Below are positions 57,573 to 64,000 of a stretch of DNA of 64,000 bases, in pieces (position 1 is the first letter of the stretch; each line of letters begins with the position of its first letter). Position numbers and translations under genes: made by a program. The DNA is from Croceitalea marina (GTDB lineage: Bacteria; Bacteroidota; Bacteroidia; Flavobacteriales; Flavobacteriaceae). The stretch is from contig NZ_JBHULB010000014.1 of NCBI RefSeq assembly GCF_042684265.1, forward strand, positions 62,001 through 126,000. Direction: 5' to 3'. The notes under the pieces are model-generated. The model saw only the letters and a list, made by a program, of their open reading frames with translations. It did no database searches and had not been told where the DNA came from.

Positions 57573-58580
57573 TTAATTTTCCATTTGTATAATTAGTTTC
57601 CCCTTCAATCCTCTTTTTTCAATTAGTTCATGTGCTTCTTTTGCGTCCTCTAATTTGATGGTTTTGGAGACAAGGGGCTTTAGTTTCTTTTCTGAAAGAA
57701 GTTTAAAAAGCTTTTTTAAGTCACTTTCAAACCAATCATGATGCTTTTTATGCCACGCACCAATAGAGTAGAATTTGGTAGAAGGCATCCAAGGTGTGAA
57801 ATTCCAAATTTGAACACGTAAAAAACTCTTTATCAAGTCCATTTTCGTTTTTGCATTGTACGCACCAAAAGCCACTAGTTTCCCCTTTTTGTTAAGTGTT
57901 TTGATAGAACGTTTGAAATGGTCTCCACCAAATGGGTCAAATACTGCATCAAGTCCATTTGGTTCCGAATCCGTGACTACTTGAACAAAATCTTCAGACT
58001 TATAGTCAATTGGTTTACAGCCTAATTCTTTTAAGATGTCATGCTGGTCTACTGATGCAGTACCGTACATTTTTAGCTTTAAGATAGCCCCAATTTGTAG
58101 TAAGGCACTACCAACTGCTCCTCCAGCTCCGTGAATAAGAATTTTGCTTCCTTCTTTAACTTTAACTGACCTAGTTAGCATTTGGTAAGCTGTCACATAT
58201 GACAGAATCATTGAGACTGCCTCAACCGAATTCACATTTTCTGGAACGGTAACTAGTTGCTTGGCAGGTAGAACATTGTATTCTGAGTAAGCACCGATTA
58301 TGGTCAGTTCTGCCACTTTTTGACCTACTTTAAGATCGGTAACTCCAGCACCTAGTTTGTCTATAACTCCGACCATGTCATAACCTGGCGTAATGGGAGG
58401 CTTCTTTTTAACATCAGGATAAATACCTCTGCGGATTAACGTATCAGTAAAGTTGATACTAGCCGCTTGCACTTTAATCCTTACCTCACCTTGATTGGGT
58501 TCTGGAAGTCTTTCCGCTGTTTCTACAACCAATACCTCAGGACCTCCAAATTCGTTAAAACTGATGTATCTATAGCTCAT
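57573..58580 (-). CDS. Medium-chain dehydrogenase/reductase, NADPH:quinone oxidoreductase-like
   Basis: 335 residues: a GroES-like N-terminal half (about 25-115) without the zinc ligands of alcohol dehydrogenases, and a Rossmann half with IHGAGGAVGSALLQIGA (about 149-165, the AxGxxG NADPH site). Closest functional type is QOR/zeta-crystallin-like NADPH-dependent quinone or enone reductase; the substrate is unknown. It stands alone with a ~220-bp gap on its 3' side in which I see nothing and a palindromic attC-like stretch on its 5' side. Confidence 0.88.
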   Translation of the reverse strand: MSYRYISFNEFGGPEVLVVETAERLPEPNQGEVRIKVQAASINFTDTLIRRGIYPDVKKKPPITPGYDMVGVIDKLGAGVTDLKVGQKVAELTIIGAYSEYNVLPAKQLVTVPENVNSVEAVSMILSYVTAYQMLTRSVKVKEGSKILIHGAGGAVGSALLQIGAILKLKMYGTASVDQHDILKELGCKPIDYKSEDFVQVVTDSEPNGLDAVFDPFGGDHFKRSIKTLNKKGKLVAFGAYNAKTKMDLIKSFLRVQIWNFTPWMPSTKFYSIGAWHKKHHDWFESDLKKLFKLLSEKKLKPLVSKTIKLEDAKEAHELIEKRGLKGKLIIQMEN

Positions 58581-58603
58581 TATGTTTTGTCTTTCAATTG
58601 TTC

Positions 58604-58668
58604 ACAACGTCCAAGTGTATGGAGCGGACGAAGCGATAGCGAGTCTGATCTCATGCACAGTGTTATGC
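58604..58668. other. Folded, attC-like palindromic element
   Basis: An imperfect palindrome richer in GC than its surroundings. ACAAC at the left and GTTATGC at the right pair as AAC/GTT; inside, GTGTATGGAG (58615-58624) pairs with CTCATGCAC (58650-58658), leaving a ~25-nt variable centre and unpaired bases. The layout (outer AAC/GTT, inner imperfect stem, variable loop) resembles integron attC sites, but the box consensus is poor and no integrase is visible. Confidence 0.3.
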
Positions 58669-58694
58669 TTTCGTTATTCTCATAGGCAACATAT

Positions 58695-59447
58695 TTATAG
58701 GTTCAAATTTTGTTCCATATAATCTATAATTGATTGCCCTTCAGCTTTAATTTTTGCAAAATGATAAATTTGCCAGTAGGACGACACGTGTATAGCGTTG
58801 ATATCCTTCCGAACTTCTTTATTATTGAGAAAGCAAGTAAACCAATTTCTACTGTTGGTCTGATCGCCATCTGGTTTCCAATATCTATCCACACTTGCAA
58901 TATCCAGACATTGTCCGTAGGTATTTCTGCATTTCTCTCTCATTTTTGCAGGTGTCTCTGAAAATTGAATCACTTGTTTATCATAATATTCATAGAAGTT
59001 TTTCAATTGATTATCCAATGAATCATTATCTATTATTGCAATTTTCCCTGAAGATGATAACTCATCCCAGGTATTATTTTGTCGACCAACATCTATGACC
59101 CCGATAATATTTAATACATCTTTTGTAAACAAACTCGAATCGGCTATATATCTACTTTCACTTTCTAAAATTTCAAGTATGCGTCGAGATTTTATTTTAT
59201 TCGCTTCAAATTTGTCAAGAATATCAGCTATCTTCTTAATATCTTTTTTTACCTCTCTATAAATTTCCGAGACATACGCCTTTCCTTGTATATTACTTTT
59301 TCTTTCTTCGTTCCAATTGTTAATTTGTAGTGCAATCAAAATACCAATAACCACAAGAATTATTTCTCCGATGGCATAAATCAGATATTTACTGAATTTG
59401 TTTTCAGATAGTAGTTTTTGCCTAATCTTTCTAAAGAATTTTATCAT
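58695..59447 (-). CDS. DUF6090 family membrane protein
   Basis: 250 residues. The start MIKFFRKIRQKLLSENKFSKYLIYAIGEI (first 20 residues are the basic amphipathic start) and the helix IILVVIGILIALQINNWNEERK (about 29-47) are hallmarks of DUF6090, a family abundant and often multicopy in flavobacteria. After the single helix comes a helical, probably periplasmic domain of ~200 residues ending in IIDYMEQNLNL. No function is known. It lies alone between palindromic elements on both sides, consistent with gene-by-gene turnover at this place. Confidence 0.88.
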   Translation of the reverse strand: MIKFFRKIRQKLLSENKFSKYLIYAIGEIILVVIGILIALQINNWNEERKSNIQGKAYVSEIYREVKKDIKKIADILDKFEANKIKSRRILEILESESRYIADSSLFTKDVLNIIGVIDVGRQNNTWDELSSSGKIAIIDNDSLDNQLKNFYEYYDKQVIQFSETPAKMREKCRNTYGQCLDIASVDRYWKPDGDQTNSRNWFTCFLNNKEVRKDINAIHVSSYWQIYHFAKIKAEGQSIIDYMEQNLNL

Positions 59448-59543
59448 TGGTTACTTGGTTTATCTTAATGAAGCACAACAATTAGATAGCATCATTGATG
59501 CTGTCTTGCTTGTGTGCATACTAAGATAAAACACTTAATCAGA

Positions 59544-59563
59544 TTCCTGCGAAAGCAGGAATA
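59544..59563. repeat. Palindrome ATTCCTGC-GAAA-GCAGGAAT
   Basis: A perfect 8-bp-arm hairpin with a GAAA tetraloop. From memory, the CCTGCGAAAGCAGG core is a frequent interspersed palindrome in flavobacterial genomes. It is followed by A6 on the plus strand, which forms the T-tract of the mscL terminator on the minus strand. Confidence 0.65.
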
Positions 59564-59604
59564 AAAAAGAACCGCCAGCTTGTTAGCGAACAAACTGACG
59601 GTTT
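59564..59604 (-). terminator. Terminator of mscL
   Basis: On the minus strand AACCGTCAGTTTGTT pairs with AACAAGCTGGCGGTT (two 1x1 mismatches), followed by CTTTTTT. A good intrinsic terminator ~50 bp after the mscL stop. Confidence 0.8.
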
Positions 59605-59632
59605 TAGTTAAATGTGTGATGTAGCGGCCTGC

Positions 59633-59650
59633 CCTGAATTTATTTCAGGG
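59633..59650. repeat. Palindrome CCCTGAA-TTAT-TTCAGGG
   Basis: A perfect 7-bp-arm hairpin 5 bp after the mscL stop. Together with the element at 59544 it belongs to the type of short palindromes repeated in flavobacterial intergenic regions (from memory). No T-run. Confidence 0.6.
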
Positions 59651-59655
59651 TCTCA

Positions 59656-60057
59656 CTATTTTTTTAAAGCATCACGAATTTCAGTAAGCAACTCTTCTGC
59701 AGTTGGCCCAGCTGGAGCAGCTTCTGGTTCTGGAGCTTTTGTTTTGTTATAAGCCTTAACAATCAAGAACATTACAAAACCTACTATTAATAAATTAACA
59801 ATAGTGTTTACCCATGCACCCCAACGGATTGCATTTTCTGCACTTGTAACACTACCATCTGCTGCAATGACAGCTTCATCCAGTACTACTTTCATATCTG
59901 CAAAATCAATTCCACCTGCAAAGTGACCAACAACTGGCATTACTATGTCGGCAACAAATCCGTTTACTACCAAGCCTACGGCACCGGCCATGATTACAGC
60001 TACAGCAAATTCAATGACGTTACCCGTCATGATAAAATTCTTAAATTCTTTAAGCAT
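59656..60057 (-). CDS. mscL: Large-conductance mechanosensitive channel
   Basis: 133 residues: the N-terminal amphipathic helix MLKEFKNFIMTGNVIEFAV, pore helix TM1 (about 14-45, with small residues GAVGLVVNG), a short periplasmic loop, TM2 (about 82-104) and a C-terminal cytoplasmic bundle after an Ala/Pro linker (EELLTEIRDALKK). It forms a pentameric emergency valve for osmotic downshock in the inner membrane. Own terminator; monocistronic. Confidence 0.97.
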   Translation of the reverse strand: MLKEFKNFIMTGNVIEFAVAVIMAGAVGLVVNGFVADIVMPVVGHFAGGIDFADMKVVLDEAVIAADGSVTSAENAIRWGAWVNTIVNLLIVGFVMFLIVKAYNKTKAPEPEAAPAGPTAEELLTEIRDALKK

Positions 60058-60138
60058 TGTATTTATAGTTTAAGTGGTTAATACCTGCACAATTTACAAA
60101 AAAAGACTAAAGAAATGTTAAAATTATTGAAGCGCAAT

Positions 60139-61242
60139 CTATTTCACGACCCGCTTTACACGTTGCGATATTGCCGTAAGCAGTTCGTACGATATGGTGT
60201 CTGCTGTATTGGCAAAGTTTTCGGCAGATAGTGTATCGCCAAAAATCACGACTTCGTCACCTTCTTTACAATCTATTCCAGTAACATCTATCATTACCAT
60301 ATCCATACAAACATTACCGATAATGGGTGCTTTTTGCCCATTAACCTGCACAAAGGCTTTACCATTGCCATATTGCCTAGAGATACCATCGGCATGCCCT
60401 ATGGGTAAGGTAGCCGTAACCCGATAGTCTTTAGACTTAAAAGCACGATTGTAACCCACACTTTCGTTGGGCTCAATTTGATGGAGCTGAGAGATAATGG
60501 TTTTTAAGGAGGCAATAGGTTTTAACTGTGCATCAATAACTGATTCGTTTCCATAGCCGTAAAGCCCAATTCCACTTCGGACCATTTCAAATTGCGCTTC
60601 AGGATAATTTAGAACACCAGAGGTGTTCAGTATATGTCGCATAGGGGAAGAACCAAGTTTTTCAGATAGTTCATCACTAATTTTTTTAAAGCTTTCAATT
60701 TGTTGAAGGCTGAACTCACGTTCCTTTTTGTCTTCTGAAGCTGCTAGGTGAGAGAAAACCGATATTATTTTAAGTGCAGTTTCACGGCCTAACTTTTTTA
60801 AAATAAGAGAGATGTCGTTGTGCCAGAAACCCAATCTGTTTAGGCCGGTATTAAATTTTAGATGAATAGGATAGTTGGTTTGTCTCTTTTTCTTAGCGGT
60901 TTCCAAAAAAGAATTTAAAATTCTTGGGGAATATATGCTGGGTTCTAAACAGCGGTCAATGAGTTCTTCAAAATTTATAGGTTGCGGGTGTAATACCAGA
61001 ATAGGTGCGGTAATGCCTGCATCTCTTAAAAGCACACCTTCTTTTACATAGGCAACTGCAAAATAATCAACGTCCAAATTTTCCAGTTTTTTAGCTACAA
61101 TAGCCATATCGCTACCATAGGCGAACGCCTTTACCACTGCTAAAAACTTGGTTTCTTTTTTGAGTTTGGCTTTAATAAAATTGAAATTGTGTTCCAGAGC
61201 TGAAAGGTCGATCTCTAAAGTAGTCTCTCGAATATTACCCAT
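60139..61242 (-). CDS. alr: Alanine racemase
   Basis: 367 residues from the ATG at 61242, whose codons overlap the stop of tdk (ATGGGTAA, 8 bp); a longer in-frame start would run deep into tdk. PLP-binding Lys38 in VVKAFAYGSD, the catalytic Tyr in SVGYNRAF, and CMDMVMIDV before the C-terminal domain. It supplies D-alanine for peptidoglycan. VVKAFAYG departs slightly from the common VVKANAYG. The overlap with tdk indicates translational coupling, a pairing I believe is common in flavobacteria. Confidence 0.96.
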   Translation of the reverse strand: MGNIRETTLEIDLSALEHNFNFIKAKLKKETKFLAVVKAFAYGSDMAIVAKKLENLDVDYFAVAYVKEGVLLRDAGITAPILVLHPQPINFEELIDRCLEPSIYSPRILNSFLETAKKKRQTNYPIHLKFNTGLNRLGFWHNDISLILKKLGRETALKIISVFSHLAASEDKKEREFSLQQIESFKKISDELSEKLGSSPMRHILNTSGVLNYPEAQFEMVRSGIGLYGYGNESVIDAQLKPIASLKTIISQLHQIEPNESVGYNRAFKSKDYRVTATLPIGHADGISRQYGNGKAFVQVNGQKAPIIGNVCMDMVMIDVTGIDCKEGDEVVIFGDTLSAENFANTADTISYELLTAISQRVKRVVK

Positions 61243-61879
61243 TAGCAGCCTTTTTTTTGGAAGTAACTTCTTCGGCGTCAACATCCATCTGACTTACTTT
61301 TTCTTTTAGCATGGCTTTGTAAAAAGCGGCTCGGCTTAAGGGCTCGTACTCTTCGGTTTCACCTAATAAAACCAATTTGTCATTATCAGATTTTCTAAAA
61401 CTATAGTTGGCCAAATTTCCTGTTCTGGTACAAACAGCATGCACTTTAGTAACATATTCTGCCGTGGCCATTAATGCCGGCATTGGTCCGAAGGGGTTAC
61501 CCTTAAAATCCATATCCAATCCTGCTACGACCACTCTTACGCCGCGATTCGCCAAATCGTTACAGACCGTAACTATTTCATCATCGAAGAACTGGGCTTC
61601 ATCAATGCCCACAACCTGGCAATTATCTGCCAATAATCGAATATTTGCAGCAGCTGGGACCGGTGTAGAGCGTATTTCATTGGCATCGTGAGAAACTACC
61701 ATTTCCTCATTATATCTAGTGTCAACCTGAGGTTTAAAAATCTCCACTCGCTGTTTGGCGAACTGGGCACGCTTTAGTCTTCTGATGAGTTCTTCGGTCT
61801 TTCCTGAAAACATAGAACCACAGATAACTTCTATCCATCCGAACTGTTCTTTATGGTTTACGGTGTTTTCGAGAAACAT
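61235..61879 (-). CDS. tdk: Thymidine kinase (type II)
   Basis: 214 residues: P-loop GSMFSGKTEELIRRLKR (about 21-37), the DEAQF Walker-B-like motif (about 94-98), and the zinc/lasso region with CxxxxG (VCTRTGNLANYSFRK). It phosphorylates thymidine and deoxyuridine in the salvage pathway. In type II enzymes four Cys usually bind zinc; here few Cys are visible, so the structural zinc may be lost, as in some other type II enzymes. It is the first gene of the tdk-alr pair. Confidence 0.95.
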   Translation of the reverse strand: MFLENTVNHKEQFGWIEVICGSMFSGKTEELIRRLKRAQFAKQRVEIFKPQVDTRYNEEMVVSHDANEIRSTPVPAAANIRLLADNCQVVGIDEAQFFDDEIVTVCNDLANRGVRVVVAGLDMDFKGNPFGPMPALMATAEYVTKVHAVCTRTGNLANYSFRKSDNDKLVLLGETEEYEPLSRAAFYKAMLKEKVSQMDVDAEEVTSKKKAANG

Positions 61880-62038
61880 ATTGTACTTTTAAACGAAAAT
61901 AGGGGTTTATTCGTTCTTGTTATAGCAGTGCTAAAATTACTAAAAAAATAGCCCTAGACGCTAGTATTAAATTTAACCTTTCGTTTTTAAAAAGGCATAG
62001 AATTTGGTAGTACATTTATATAGTTAAAGATTAAGTTG

Positions 62039-62716
62039 ATGAAACGACAGATAAGAGAACAATTGGTAAAATTGTCTACGGATATAATTACCTCTCGAGA
62101 AGATAAAGAACTTGCTGACTTGTACGAAGTAGCTAAGGAATTATACGAAAAGTTGGCGGTTTTAAAGTTTATAGATGAAAAACTTAGCGATGTTGAGGTC
62201 GATGTTTCTAAAAATGTACTTGCATCGCGTTTTGAAAAACTGGCAAGTTCTGTAATGAGCGGAAATACCGGAGTGCCAGAAAACAATCCGCATGAAGAGG
62301 ATATTATTACGCATCCAGGTATGGATACCATAAAAGATATGGTTTCTGAAATGCCAACAGAAGCTATCGAACATATTTTTGGCGATTTTATTGCCAAGCC
62401 TGAAACTATAAAAAACGATAAAGACTTGTTGGCACCAGAGCCAACAAAAGATAATACTGTACCAAAATCTTTGAACGATAGATTAAACAAAGAACTTCAA
62501 ATTGGCTTAAATGATAAGTTGGCCTTTGTAAAGCATCTTTTTCACGACAATGTAGAAGATTACAATCGCGTGCTTTCGCAATTAAACACTATTGACACTG
62601 AAGAGCGTTCTGTGGCTTTTATCAATAATATGGTGAAGCCAGAGTATAAGAACTGGGAAGGAAAAGACGAGTATGAAAATCGTTTTATGACACTGATAAC
62701 CAGAAAGTTCGCTTAG
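62039..62716 (+). CDS. Conserved hypothetical protein of Bacteroidota
   Basis: 225 residues from the ATG at 62039 (a TTG just before it is a weaker start). An all-helical N-terminal part (about 1-75, with LYEVAKELYEKLAVLKFIDE) is followed by an acidic, Pro-rich linker (about 78-150, including NPHEEDIITHPGMD and LLAPEPTKD) and a C-terminal helical domain with LNDKLAFVKHLFHDN and VEDYNRVLSQLN, ending in FMTLITRKFA. Soluble, no signal peptide. Similar proteins are widespread in flavobacteria without an assigned function. It is divergent from tdk. Confidence 0.8.
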   Translation: MKRQIREQLVKLSTDIITSREDKELADLYEVAKELYEKLAVLKFIDEKLSDVEVDVSKNVLASRFEKLASSVMSGNTGVPENNPHEEDIITHPGMDTIKDMVSEMPTEAIEHIFGDFIAKPETIKNDKDLLAPEPTKDNTVPKSLNDRLNKELQIGLNDKLAFVKHLFHDNVEDYNRVLSQLNTIDTEERSVAFINNMVKPEYKNWEGKDEYENRFMTLITRKFA

Positions 62717-62764
62717 GTTGCTAAATATCATTACATTTAGTTTTACAATTTAACTTAATCACCG

Positions 62765-63118
62765 ATGGTAAAGAAAATTCTCTATTGGGTCTCTACAGGT
62801 ATGTTGACCCTTATCATGTTTTTTTCAGTTTACAACTACTTATTTAACCACCAAGCTATTGTAGATTTCTTCGTAAATATGGGCTATCCTATCTATCTTA
62901 TTTACCCTCTGGCAATTGCCAAAATCTTAGGATTAGTTGCAGTTTGGGGTAATTTTTCGAAGTGGTTAAAAGAATGGGCCTATGCAGGCTTTTTCTTTAA
63001 TACCGGTTTAGCTTTTTTTGCCCACTATATGGTAAGTGACGGTGAACACATGGGTGCTGTCATAGCTTTTATTGTAGTTTTAATCTCTTATTTTACAGGA
63101 AAAGAAGTAAGACCTTAA
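62765..63118 (+). CDS. DoxX-like membrane protein
   Basis: 117 residues with four hydrophobic helices (about 5-24, 44-63, 70-88 and 94-113) and FVNMGYPIYLIYPLAIAKILG, the second-helix motif typical of DoxX-like (DUF-type) small membrane proteins. Role unknown; the family includes subunits of quinol oxidases and thiosulfate metabolism but most members are uncharacterised. It lies 48 bp after the preceding gene and 9 bp before rsmI. Confidence 0.85.
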   Translation: MVKKILYWVSTGMLTLIMFFSVYNYLFNHQAIVDFFVNMGYPIYLIYPLAIAKILGLVAVWGNFSKWLKEWAYAGFFFNTGLAFFAHYMVSDGEHMGAVIAFIVVLISYFTGKEVRP

Positions 63119-63127
63119 CTTTACTTC

Positions 63128-63799
63128 ATGGGGAAGTTATATTTGGTGCCTACACCAATCGGTAATCTAGAAGATATTACACTTAGGGCAATTACGGTAT
63201 TGAAAGAGGTTGATTTGATCTTGGCCGAGGATACCCGCACAAGTGGCAAACTAATGCAACACTTTGAGATTAAGACCCCAATGCATAGCCACCACATGCA
63301 CAACGAGCATAAGACGGTGGATAGCATCATAAAGCGCCTACAAAACAAGGAAACAATTGCCCTGATTTCCGATGCAGGTACACCGGCAATTTCTGACCCT
63401 GGTTTTTTACTGACTCGAGCCTGTGTAGAGAATAATATTGAGGTGGAATGCCTTCCCGGGGCTACGGCATTTGTACCCGCCTTGGTCAATAGTGGGCTGC
63501 CAAATGACCGCTTTGTCTTTGAAGGTTTTCTTCCGGTAAAGAAAGGGAGGCAAACCCGATTGGAGTTTTTAGCTGAGGAAACCAGAACCATGGTTTTTTA
63601 TGAATCGCCTCACAAACTATTGAAAACATTGGGGCAATTTGGAGAATACTTTGGACTAGACAGACCGGTCTCAATATCTCGTGAACTCACCAAATTGTAC
63701 GAAGAAACTATTCGAGGTACCATTTCGGAAGTTTTAGAACACTACACCCAAAAACCACCAAAGGGCGAAATCGTAATTATCGTAAGTGGGAAGAAATAA
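63128..63799 (+). CDS. rsmI: 16S rRNA (cytidine-1402-2'-O)-methyltransferase
   Basis: 223 residues: LYLVPTPIGNLEDITLRA start, AEDTRTSGKL (about 35-44), ISDAGTPAISDPG (about 79-91) binding SAM, ECLPGATAFVPALV and FYESPHKLLKT. This is the tetrapyrrole-methylase-like fold of RsmI. It modifies C1402 in the decoding centre of the small subunit. The length is shorter than in E. coli (~286) because the extra C-terminal part is absent, which is normal for Bacteroidota. Confidence 0.96.
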   Translation: MGKLYLVPTPIGNLEDITLRAITVLKEVDLILAEDTRTSGKLMQHFEIKTPMHSHHMHNEHKTVDSIIKRLQNKETIALISDAGTPAISDPGFLLTRACVENNIEVECLPGATAFVPALVNSGLPNDRFVFEGFLPVKKGRQTRLEFLAEETRTMVFYESPHKLLKTLGQFGEYFGLDRPVSISRELTKLYEETIRGTISEVLEHYTQKPPKGEIVIIVSGKK

Positions 63800-63846
63800 A
63801 AATCTATTAACCAAGCGACAAGGTATGAATTAGGCCTAGCGGCCGT

Positions 63847-64000
63847 TTACTTCACAATAAGCTTTTTTGCAGCAATCGTCTTATTGTTTTCGTCTACCAT
63901 ATGAAATATGTATATGCCAGCGGAAAGATTTATTCCAATAAAATCTTGAATGGATAATACGGAGTCTTGAACGATAACTTTACCCGTCATATCCAAGATT
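63847..64000 (-). CDS. C-terminus of a T9SS-secreted protein (type A sorting domain), partial
   Basis: Fifty codons running off the right edge. The visible end ILDMTGKVIV...INLSAGIYIFHM...KTIAAKKLIVK is the typical Por-secretion-system type A sorting domain: a D-x-x-G-K strand, the L-S-x-G-x-Y/I-x-F turn and a final basic K-K-L-I-V-K strand. Such domains send proteins through the outer membrane by type IX secretion and are removed on the surface. The passenger domain is outside the window. Confidence 0.9.
   Translation of the reverse strand, partial: ILDMTGKVIVQDSVLSIQDFIGINLSAGIYIFHMVDENNKTIAAKKLIVK

Noticed and set aside
58604..58668. A genuine integron cassette array
   Set aside because: Only one candidate site, poor match to the R' and R'' boxes and no integrase; kept only as a low-confidence folded element.
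1..64000. rRNA, tRNA, CRISPR arrays, prophage or restriction genes
   Set aside because: None recognised on either strand; the short tandem GTTTA units at 13 kb are too short and lack spacers, so they are not a CRISPR.

Overview
The window looks like the chromosome of a marine-type flavobacterium (Bacteroidota, Flavobacteriaceae). It is AT-rich, and the right edge holds the C-terminus of a type IX secretion sorting-domain protein. A DUF6090 protein is present, there is a clear Bacteroidota promoter (TTG-N19-TAnnTTTG) ahead of the yceD-rpmF pair, and many lipoproteins and flavobacterial conserved hypotheticals occur. No rRNA, tRNA, CRISPR array or insertion sequence was seen.

Left part (1-15.6 kb): a truncated NTF2/SnoaL-like gene; a double-CDGSH iron-sulfur protein and a TauE/SafE permease; a Na+:solute symporter followed by a NagX-type (COG4299) membrane acyltransferase; a LytS/LytTR-type two-component pair; a patch of small, poorly known genes (7.1-8.8 kb); then housekeeping genes: ribE, divergent pdxA, and yceD-rpmF-fabH-accB-accC, followed by a FAD-dependent amine/amino-acid oxidoreductase.

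Middle part (15.6-50.5 kb) is the remarkable region. On the minus strand lie a TolC-type outer-membrane protein, an HlyD/MacA-type adaptor, two MacB/LolD-type ATPases, a GIN-domain (DUF2807) secreted protein and eleven tandem ~800-residue FtsX/MacB-type permeases. Facing them on the plus strand is an NtrC-type sigma-54 activator overlapping the gene of an NtrB-type kinase that has two membrane helices and almost no extracytoplasmic loop. I find four matching regulatory regions, each upstream of one minus-strand transcription unit: a GG-N10-G sigma-54-like element (TGGCAY...), and 62-73 bp upstream of it two TGTAAA-N5-TTTACA-type dyads whose centres are exactly 22 bp apart. I read the whole block as one regulon: the two-component system drives four operons (tolC-hlyD-ABC-P11-GIN-P10-P9; P8-P7; P6; P5-P4-P3-P2-P1-ABC). 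Below, permeases are numbered P1-P11 from left to right. The protein families are known; the combination of one regulator pair, a shared tandem-dyad code, eleven permeases and only two ATPases is the candidate new system. Its substrate and function are unknown to me.

Right part (50.5-64 kb): a GreA-C-like protein, a SnoaL-like protein, ArfB, a lipoprotein, an ABC ATPase without a neighbouring permease, a lipoprotein prolyl oligopeptidase, asd with a small monooxygenase-fold gene, a quinone-oxidoreductase-like protein, DUF6090, mscL, the overlapping tdk-alr pair, a conserved hypothetical, a DoxX-like protein, rsmI, and the 3' end of a T9SS-secreted protein. Several palindromic elements lie at 58.6 kb and 59.5-59.65 kb.
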